64,000 bases of DNA from positions 1 through 64,000 of the forward strand of contig NZ_JACVAE010000005.1 in NCBI RefSeq assembly GCF_014851675.1, written 5' to 3'. The notes beneath the pieces are model-generated. The model was not told the DNA's origin, ran no database searches, and saw only the letters and a program-made list of their open reading frames with translations. Every line of letters begins with the position of its first letter. Positions within the stretch are counted from its first letter, which is position 1. Shown here one piece after another: positions 58,000 to 64,000 of this stretch. This DNA comes from Rhizobium sp. ARZ01. Its GTDB lineage: Bacteria > Pseudomonadota > Alphaproteobacteria > Rhizobiales > Rhizobiaceae. Position numbers and translations under genes: made by a program.

Positions 58000-58026
58000 A
58001 TCTTCCCCTTTTCATAGTTTGCAAAT

Positions 58027-58626
58027 TCAAGCTCGTAGTAAAGCGGAGCTCTCTTCGAATGTTTGGATGGTCGAATTCGCTGTTTCCGCTGCGGTGAACA
58101 AGCTCTCAAGGTGCTCCCGATTGTTGATCAGCCCCTTGGCGCGCACAATTCCGTCACCGTCGATCAAGACGGCGAAGGGTATTTTTTGAACTCGGTATGT
58201 CAGACCCAGATTGGCCGAAAGAACATATGGGAAAACGGCAAGGCCGGCTTTCTCGATGAATGCTCTATGCTTGTTCTCGTCGCCGTCGCTGGCAAGAACG
58301 ACATCGAGCCAGCTGGCTTCAGCAATTTGCACTGAGCGGAGGACCGGGATCATCTTCTTGCAAATTGGGCAAGTCGTCGACAGGAAGAATACAACCGTAC
58401 TCCGCGCTCCGTGCGCACCTATGGAGACCGAGCCGCCGGTGAGACTGGAAAGTTCGAAGATCGGGGTAGCTTCGCCAATCTTGGGACCGGAGTCGTTGAC
58501 AAGCGCGCCGACGGGCGCGATGCGTTCGTAGAGTATCCCAATCTGTCGCGTCAACGCGAAGATGACAACGGCGAGTGCGAACAGGGCCGCCCAGAGGACA
58601 ATTACGGCAAATACTAGGGGACTCAT
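58027..58626 (-). CDS. mauD: MauD-like thioredoxin-fold maturation protein
   Basis: 199 residues: N-terminal membrane anchor (about 5-26) and a thioredoxin-like domain with the CPIC redox pair (C86, C89). MauD is needed to form the many disulfides of the TTQ light chain. The start overlaps the mauE stop as ATGA. Confidence 0.9.
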   Translation of the reverse strand: MSPLVFAVIVLWAALFALAVVIFALTRQIGILYERIAPVGALVNDSGPKIGEATPIFELSSLTGGSVSIGAHGARSTVVFFLSTTCPICKKMIPVLRSVQIAEASWLDVVLASDGDENKHRAFIEKAGLAVFPYVLSANLGLTYRVQKIPFAVLIDGDGIVRAKGLINNREHLESLFTAAETANSTIQTFEESSALLRA

Positions 58627-59192
58627 CGGCCTTCCTGCTTTCTGGCTGCTTCTGACAGGCGCCCGGGTCGGTTGGGCGTGCGGCCGAAGTTGGCTAGGAC
58701 CTGATCAGCAGCGATGTAAGTGATCCAAAATATGAGTCCGGCCGCCACCGCCGCGGCCACCCCAGGCAAGCCGATTGGCCCACGTACCCCACTCGAGAGG
58801 ACCGTGATCGCGATCAGCAGGGTGTTACGGGCTAACAGACTCCAGGAGAGGGGTTGCGTGATTGCGCCGCAACCGCATTCGACGCTCAGCCGACCGCGCA
58901 ACAGGTTGATCGCGATAGCGATGCCGTAGAGTGCCAGTAGTGCGCCAGCAAAATAGCTCGCCCAAGCGACGGTCGCCGGTAATACGAGACCAGCAACTAT
59001 CGTCAGCTCCGCAACCACGGCTAGTCGCGATACCCAAGTAACTAGATAGGGAGGCAACAGCTCATAGTCGGCGACGTATCCGGTGAAAGCGGGGAAATCA
59101 GCAAGCTTATGCAATGCGGAATGCGCAAAAAGCAGGACAAGAAACGTAGTTGCCGACGCCCCCAACATGTCTTCCGTCATGGGTAGCATCAT
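58623..59192 (-). CDS. mauE: MauE-like membrane maturation protein
   Basis: 189 residues, four to five membrane helices, with a conserved CGCG pair near the middle (RLSVECGCGAITQPLS). MauE works with MauD in light-chain export and disulfide formation. Its ATG overlaps the heavy-chain stop (ATGA). Confidence 0.9.
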   Translation of the reverse strand: MMLPMTEDMLGASATTFLVLLFAHSALHKLADFPAFTGYVADYELLPPYLVTWVSRLAVVAELTIVAGLVLPATVAWASYFAGALLALYGIAIAINLLRGRLSVECGCGAITQPLSWSLLARNTLLIAITVLSSGVRGPIGLPGVAAAVAAGLIFWITYIAADQVLANFGRTPNRPGRLSEAARKQEGR

Positions 59193-60337
59193 TCTCTTTC
59201 CGTCGAGACCAAAGAGACGAACATCAAGCCATTGACCGTCTGCGCCGGCTTGACCGTGAACTCCCCTGCCGGGTTAACTTCGAACCGCGTGAGAATGCCG
59301 TCGGAATCGTTAACGCCGTAAAGATCTGGTGTCTTCCCGGAGGTCACGGCTATGAACTTTATGCCCTCCACCGGGGAGCGGGATAGGACCTTCCTCGCTC
59401 CGAGGTCGATCGCCCATATTTCCGTTGCCGGATCCTTGTGGCTTCCATCCTTGGCATCGGGGTGCATCGTTACGAAAAGAACATCGTTTGCCTCGCTATA
59501 GGCCATGATGCTGAACCCGCCCGGCGCCCATCGGCCTTCCGTTCCCTCAGTGTAGGAGAATTTTTCCACCAGCTTGGGGGCCGCATTCTTGTCAGAGATG
59601 CGATAGAGATTGCCGTTGTAGGATGAAAAGATGAGGTCATCGCCGACCCGTTCGGCCGCAGTGAAAAGGGGATCCGCGTCGGCATCAAAAATCTTCGCGC
59701 TCCTGGCCGGTTCTGAAACCTTGCCATCAGCGCTCACCTCAAGACTGATGATCGTCCCGTCACCACAGAGTGACGAGAACTTCGCACCTGCGGTAGAGGG
59801 ATAAATCGACCAGCAGCCGGGAGTCGGAACCTCGGCAAGGACTTTGCCAGCCTCAAGGTCGACAACGGTCACTGATGTTGCGGGCGTCGCATTTTGTACG
59901 AAGATGTACTTCCCGTTGGCGCTCAATTGGAGCATGTTTCTGTGAGATCTGAGCATGGCCATCTTGGATGGGATCACGATCTCGCGCTTTAGCGTCAAGG
60001 TTTCGACGTCGTACTCCTCCAGGACCGCCTCGATCGGGCCCCTTAGAAGCCGCTTTGCATAGGTTGAAGTGGTGTAAGCGGTCCTTCCATCAGCGCTTAG
60101 CGTGAACTGGCTGACGAGGCCGATGCTAACATTCCCCTTGAGTGCCAAATCCTTGGCGCCATAGACGTTCACAGTACTTGCGCTATAAAGGCCCTGCGTC
60201 ACTGCAAAGACGTTTGGCCCTGGCTTGATGCGTTCTTCCACCGTCAATTTTTCTGGAACGAATGCCTCCTCGGCCATAGTGTGGTCGATGACCAATGCAT
60301 TGATAGCAGCGGCAAAAAGAAAGACAGGCAACCGCAT
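59189..60337 (-). CDS. aauB: Aromatic amine dehydrogenase heavy chain
   Basis: 382 residues. Signal peptide (about 1-22), then a seven-bladed beta-propeller (repeats such as QFTLSADGRTAYTTSTY, MLQLSANGKYIFVQNATP). FAVTQGLYSASTVNVYGAKD and GFSIMAYSEANDVLFVTMHPDAKDGSHKDP are typical of MauB/AauB. It is the first gene of the operon order B-E-D-A-cytochrome-cytochrome, as in the aralkylamine dehydrogenase cluster of Alcaligenes faecalis, and forms a heterotetramer with the light chain. Confidence 0.92.
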   Translation of the reverse strand: MRLPVFLFAAAINALVIDHTMAEEAFVPEKLTVEERIKPGPNVFAVTQGLYSASTVNVYGAKDLALKGNVSIGLVSQFTLSADGRTAYTTSTYAKRLLRGPIEAVLEEYDVETLTLKREIVIPSKMAMLRSHRNMLQLSANGKYIFVQNATPATSVTVVDLEAGKVLAEVPTPGCWSIYPSTAGAKFSSLCGDGTIISLEVSADGKVSEPARSAKIFDADADPLFTAAERVGDDLIFSSYNGNLYRISDKNAAPKLVEKFSYTEGTEGRWAPGGFSIMAYSEANDVLFVTMHPDAKDGSHKDPATEIWAIDLGARKVLSRSPVEGIKFIAVTSGKTPDLYGVNDSDGILTRFEVNPAGEFTVKPAQTVNGLMFVSLVSTERE

Positions 60338-60374
60338 TTTCGAACTCCATTATTTGTGACTCTACCAATTCAAT

Positions 60375-60845
60375 TGCTGTTACTCATGTGCAGCGGGGTC
60401 GTCGCCACGATGTCCAGGCAGATTTGGGCCGAGATGATATGCGCGACTTGTTCAACAGGGATGTCATTTGCACGCCATCCCTCGTGACATATGTCTTGAT
60501 TAACCGTCATCGCGCTTCTCCTCCATCTACCGCTGCACCGCACACGCACAGCCCGGCGCGCCACCGTGCTGGCGCCCTTGCAGGCATCACGTTGCCTCGC
60601 CACAAACAGGTCCCTCTCCAAAACGGCGGCGATCACGTTGTCCGGATTTGGAAAACCAGCCTCACTACCCACAACAGCCAGCCCAGCCAGGCCAGGAGGT
60701 AATGGCTGAAAGGAAAACCTCGCCACAGCAACTTGCCCAACGCGATACGATTCGCCACCTCTCTCCCCCGTGGCTTCTCCGTACGATCCACCATAGGCAG
60801 GGCGAAATGGCGTAGTAAAGCGCTGTTTCGGATCGTATAAGATCT
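60375..60845 (-). pseudogene. Decayed copy of an ABC ATPase 5' end plus its leader
   Basis: Read on the minus strand, 60829-60781 repeats the leader found at 44155. From the ATG at 60510, TTAATCAAGACATATGTCAC and what follows match the first 60 or so coding bases of the ATPase gene at 44381 with indels. The gene is cut short with no Walker A motif. No functional product is expected. Confidence 0.65.
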
Positions 60846-60865
60846 CAAAAATAGCGCTTAACGCT

Positions 60866-61125
60866 AATGGAGCGGCAAGCCATGACGCGGAACTGGATCG
60901 CGCGGCCCTCGGCAAGGCGGTTCGGGTTTGTGACCGTGCTCACGGGCAGGGGATGATGTGGCCCTGCTGGGATTCACGTCGGGTTCCACGCAGGCAACGA
61001 TGCATTTTCACCACGATCTTCTCATCATCGCTGATGCCTAAGCCGAGATGGTTCTGGGGCGCACCGACGATGTCTTCGCTCGTCGGTCGGGTTCATCGCT
61101 CTCTTTGTCAGGGGCGGTGAAACCT
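60866..61125 (+). pseudogene. Remnant of a 2-aminobenzoate-CoA-ligase-like gene
   Basis: Across frame changes, translation gives NGAASHDAELDRAALGKAV, then DDVALLGFTSGSTQATMHFH and HDLLIIADA, then AEMVLGRTDDVFA. These match, in order, GTANHDAELDRVALNKPV, DDVALLGFTSGTTGEPKATM, HFHRDLMAIADGY and AKEVLGVTPDDVF of the intact ligase at 16478-18097. The P-loop is missing four residues (GEPK region), and there is a one-base insertion and a stop. About a sixth of the gene survives. Confidence 0.75.
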
Positions 61126-61334
61126 GAGGGCGGCGGAAGGCCATCAATGTCGGAGCTTGTCCCGTCGGAAGCGGCGGTCGACGAATATGACTCAACACGA
61201 TTCTGTCTCCTGAGACGGTGGCCGCTGCCAGTCGTCAAACGAGAACATGAGCTGCCCATGTCGGAGCTGTGAACGTTGCAGCCATCGGGTTTCAAGAGAC
61301 AAGACAAATTTTCGAATACTGCCGTCGAATGTAC
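61126..61334. other. No recognisable gene
   Basis: Between the ligase remnant and the next promoter. Open but unrecognised frames; probably further decayed sequence. Confidence 0.35.
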
Positions 61335-61384
61335 TTGACAGAAAATTTCATATAGATTGTTATTTGGGAGCCAAATGAATTTCC
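61335..61384 (+). promoter_or_regulatory. XRE-cupin-type promoter/operator, copy C
   Basis: TTGACA (61335-61340), 17-bp spacer, TGTTAT -10. Arms GAAAATTTCAT (61341-61351) and ATGAATTTCC (61375-61384) flank the -10. AGGGGAGGGGGTTCATG follows. Confidence 0.7.
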
Positions 61385-61409
61385 TGGAGAATAAGAGGGG
61401 AGGGGGTTC

Positions 61410-62003
61410 ATGCATACTGCCCGTCTCTTCGGACAAAGAGAACTGCGCGAAATCGGACGACATGTGCGGATCGAGCGAGAAAAATCTGGGCTCACGCAAG
61501 CTGATGTTGCTGATGCCGCTGGCATGTCGAAGCGCGCCGTGCGCGATCTTGAGGCTGGACGCTCCAATCCGACACTCGCTACCATGGTTGCGATTTCGGA
61601 TGTGCTCTCCATCGCCCTTGATGCGCTGATCGCAGCAGCATTGCAACGCCGGCCGGGGCCTGACCTGACGTTTGCCGCCAATATCGGGCCTGGCTCTAAT
61701 GCCCTGACCCGAACCCTGCCGAACCCGAGCCTTCGTGCCTCGCTCATGTGTTACTCGGCGGAGGGCGAACAACCGGAATTGCCGAAAGCAGCCATATTCG
61801 GCCAAGTCCTGGCGGGCCAAGCAAGAGTCTCGCTTGACGGGGACTTGGTTGTTTTGCGGCAGGGTGACAGCCTGCATGCGCGCGCCGGTGTCGTTAACGA
61901 TCTCAAAGCTATCGGATCAGGAGTGCGTGTGTTGCTCGTAGAAGCAGCCGGGGGCAATCCGTGGCCGGCAAAACATGAATCTGTGGGAGATAGTGTAGTA
62001 TGA
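61410..62003 (+). CDS. XRE-family regulator with cupin-like C-terminal domain (3)
   Basis: 197 residues. Helix-turn-helix GLTQADVADAAGMSKRAVRDLEAGRSNPTLATM (about 29-62). The C-terminal part (KAAIFGQVLAGQARVSLDGDLVVLRQGDSLHA) is cupin-like. Clear paralogue of the regulator at 41812. Its stop overlaps the hydantoinase ATG (ATGA), so it is co-translated with its likely target enzyme. Confidence 0.87.
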   Translation: MHTARLFGQRELREIGRHVRIEREKSGLTQADVADAAGMSKRAVRDLEAGRSNPTLATMVAISDVLSIALDALIAAALQRRPGPDLTFAANIGPGSNALTRTLPNPSLRASLMCYSAEGEQPELPKAAIFGQVLAGQARVSLDGDLVVLRQGDSLHARAGVVNDLKAIGSGVRVLLVEAAGGNPWPAKHESVGDSVV

Positions 62004-64000
62004 ACGAAATCACCTACCTCGTCGCGACAGACGTCGGGGGCACGTGCACCGACACGATTGTTGTCTCGTCGCAAGGCGACATTCATATAGGTAAGGCTCT
62101 TTCCACCCCGCCCGACTTCGCGACGGGCGTGTTGAATTCCGTGCGCTCCGCCGCCGATGCAATGGGCATGGAGCTTGGCTCGCTTCTCGCTCGGACAACG
62201 TTGTTCATCCATGGATCGACCGTGGTGGACAACACGGTCTTTACCCGCGACGGGACAAAAACCGGGCTGATCGCGACCGAGGGGTTTGAAGACACCATCC
62301 TCGTCACGCGAGGCGCGTATGGCCGCTGGTCCGGCCTCACTGAGGACGGAATTAAAAACCCGGTCAAAACGGACAGGGCTTCCGCTTTGGTGGAATCCTC
62401 GGCCATTGTCGGGGTCGCGGAACGAGTAGACTGCGATGGCGACGTCGTGACGCCTTTGGACATGGAACAGGCGGAAAGAGCCATTCGCTTCCTTGTCCAG
62501 GACAGAGCGGTGGAATCCATAGCGATCTCGCTTTTGTGGTCATTCGCCAATCCTGCTCATGAACTGGCGCTCCGCGACCTGGTGAAGCGTGTGGCTCCGG
62601 ACGTGTATGTCACAATTTCTAGTGACATTGCGCCGGTTCCCGGGGAGTATGAGCGGACCTCAACCGCCGTGATCAACGCCTATGCGGGCCGCATTACGCG
62701 TGACTATCTGAGTGCCCTCGAGGCCTTGTTGCGCGAAAATGGCTACAGTGGCCAGACCATGGTCATGCAAGGCTATGGCGGCCTCCTTCCGGTGGAAGAG
62801 GCAGCAGAACGTGCTGTCGGCATGGTGGAATGCGGACCCGCTGCAGGCGTGATCGGGGCAAAGTTCCTCGGCGACATGATGGGCGATGCCGACATCATCG
62901 CCGCCGACATGGGTGGGACGACCTTCAAGGTGGGTGTCATCCAGAACGGTGAGCTCGAATTCGCGCGCGAGCCACTGGTCGACCGATTTCATTATGTCGC
63001 GCCCAAGATCGACGTTGTGTCGATTGGCGCAGGCGGCGGCAGCATCATTCAAATCGATCCCAAGACGCGGCTACCTATGGTCGGACCGCAATCGGCCGGT
63101 TCACGCCCAGGTCCTATTTGCTATGGCCTGGGCGGAACCGAGCCGACGCTGACCGATGTCATGCTGCTCATCGGCTACATGGATCCTGGCCACTTCCTGC
63201 GCGGCAGCATGTCGCTCGATGCTGAAAACACGCGAAGGCTGTTCCGGGAAAAGGTCGCCGATCCTCTCGGTGTCTCCGTGGAAGAAGCTGCAATCGGCAT
63301 CTACAGGATTGCCTCTGCCCAGATCTCCGACTTGATCCGCAAAATCACGGTAGAGCGCGGTCTCGACCCACGGGACTTCGTGTTGCATTCCTTCGGCGGC
63401 ACTTGTGGCATGCTGGCGTCGGCGTTTGGCGAAGATCTCTCCGTTCGCCGTATCGTCATACCTTACACGGCATCAGTGAACTGCGCATTCGGACTGGTCA
63501 CAGCGGATGTTCGCCACGAATACTCCGTAACCAAAACGCTGCCGGCCAACGTGTCGCCCGATGAAATCAACGCACTCTTCGAGCCCATGATTGAGCGGGC
63601 GAGGAAGCAGCTTACGGCCGAAGGCTTTGATGCCGGTTCGATTGGCATGAACTGGTCGGCCGATCTACGCTATGGACGGCAGGTCCATGAAGTAACGACC
63701 CAGATCCGCGCGGGCGCCCCGCTCGATGCGCAGGGTCTGGCGCTGCTACTGTCGGATTTCGAAAAACTGTACGAACGCAAGTTCGGAAAGGGCTCCGCCT
63801 ATCGCGAAGCAGGTATCGAAATCACGATGCTACGGCTTACTGCCAGCGGCAAGCTCAAACGACCGAGCCTACCCAAGCTTGAAGAAGGCTCCGCCGACGC
63901 ATCGGCCGCAAAAATAGGCTCGCGGCGAATCTATGTCGAACGACGCGGCACCCTCCACGAAGGGTCGATCTACGACTTCAACAGGCTGCAGCCCGGAAAT
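62000..64000 (+). CDS. hyuA: Hydantoinase A / 5-oxoprolinase family subunit (partial, runs off the end)
   Basis: 667 residues are visible with no stop. N-terminal actin-like ATPase fold: TDVGGTCTDTIVV (phosphate-binding, residues 10-22), HGSTVVDNTVFTR, ADMGGTTFKVGVI and SIGAGGGSIIQID. These are the HyuA/acetophenone-carboxylase alpha signatures for ATP-dependent opening or carboxylation. Position 16 is Cys where HyuA proteins usually have Phe. A HyuB partner gene is expected just beyond the window. Coupled to the XRE-cupin gene upstream by a 4-bp overlap. Substrate (a hydantoin, oxoproline, lactam or aryl ketone) unknown. Confidence 0.88.
   Translation, partial: MNEITYLVATDVGGTCTDTIVVSSQGDIHIGKALSTPPDFATGVLNSVRSAADAMGMELGSLLARTTLFIHGSTVVDNTVFTRDGTKTGLIATEGFEDTILVTRGAYGRWSGLTEDGIKNPVKTDRASALVESSAIVGVAERVDCDGDVVTPLDMEQAERAIRFLVQDRAVESIAISLLWSFANPAHELALRDLVKRVAPDVYVTISSDIAPVPGEYERTSTAVINAYAGRITRDYLSALEALLRENGYSGQTMVMQGYGGLLPVEEAAERAVGMVECGPAAGVIGAKFLGDMMGDADIIAADMGGTTFKVGVIQNGELEFAREPLVDRFHYVAPKIDVVSIGAGGGSIIQIDPKTRLPMVGPQSAGSRPGPICYGLGGTEPTLTDVMLLIGYMDPGHFLRGSMSLDAENTRRLFREKVADPLGVSVEEAAIGIYRIASAQISDLIRKITVERGLDPRDFVLHSFGGTCGMLASAFGEDLSVRRIVIPYTASVNCAFGLVTADVRHEYSVTKTLPANVSPDEINALFEPMIERARKQLTAEGFDAGSIGMNWSADLRYGRQVHEVTTQIRAGAPLDAQGLALLLSDFEKLYERKFGKGSAYREAGIEITMLRLTASGKLKRPSLPKLEEGSADASAAKIGSRRIYVERRGTLHEGSIYDFNRLQPGN

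Overview
The window reads as accessory-rich DNA of an alphaproteobacterium, most likely of the order Hyphomicrobiales (Rhizobiaceae or Brucellaceae type). This rests on the Porin_2-type porin, the 2-aminobenzoyl-CoA operon layout, the high GC and the many PotABCD/SsuABC-type importers. I cannot tell chromosome from megaplasmid. No rRNA, complete tRNA, CRISPR array or replication origin was seen.

Layout. (1) 1-2.2 kb: the 3' end of a dihydrolipoamide dehydrogenase gene, then an ISNCY-like insertion sequence whose transposase is broken by a one-base deletion. (2) 2.2-9.2 kb: a copper region with nirK (copper nitrite reductase), an EF-hand protein, a five-gene run (Cys/His-rich secreted protein, Tat-exported multicopper oxidase, Cu+-ATPase, DUF2933 protein, SRPBCC protein) and copZ behind a clear CueR-type promoter. 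Two 59-bp direct repeats bracket this block. (3) 9.7-14.7 kb: a 1,634-residue RTX protein, probably exported by a type I system. (4) 15-29.7 kb: a complete aerobic 2-aminobenzoate (anthranilate) operon through CoA thioesters, with its own MarR regulator. A near-identical dyad lies upstream of both transcription units. (5) 30-41 kb: porin, cupin, aldehyde dehydrogenase, MFS carrier, FAD amine oxidase, a spermidine/putrescine-type ABC importer and a TetR regulator, i.e. amine uptake and oxidation. (6) 41.8-56.3 kb: two XRE-cupin regulators, a LysR regulator, an SsuABC-type importer, an AcuI-like reductase, an enoyl-CoA hydratase, an acyl-CoA ligase, a molybdenum hydroxylase whose Mo and FAD subunits are fused, and an aldehyde dehydrogenase. 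(7) 56.5-60.3 kb, minus strand: a tryptophan-tryptophylquinone (TTQ) aromatic amine dehydrogenase operon with two c-type cytochromes. (8) 60.3-64 kb: decayed gene remnants, an XRE-cupin regulator and a hydantoinase A gene that runs off the end.

How it fits together. Most of the right two-thirds takes amines and aromatic acids, imports them, oxidises amines to aldehydes and acids, and activates acids as CoA thioesters. The copper block could supply or protect cuproproteins, and NirK suggests part of a denitrification capacity.

The most unusual feature is modular decay and re-use. Four copies of one promoter/operator architecture (30.1, 31.6, 41.7 and 61.3 kb) each precede an intact or ruined XRE-cupin regulator gene. 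In addition there are remnants of a LysR gene, an ABC ATPase gene with its leader, and a 2-aminobenzoate-CoA-ligase-like gene. The region seems to have been built by repeated duplication of regulated catabolic cassettes. The fused Mo/FAD hydroxylase beside a CoA ligase and the TTQ dehydrogenase lacking one disulfide pair are the best candidates for new enzymology.
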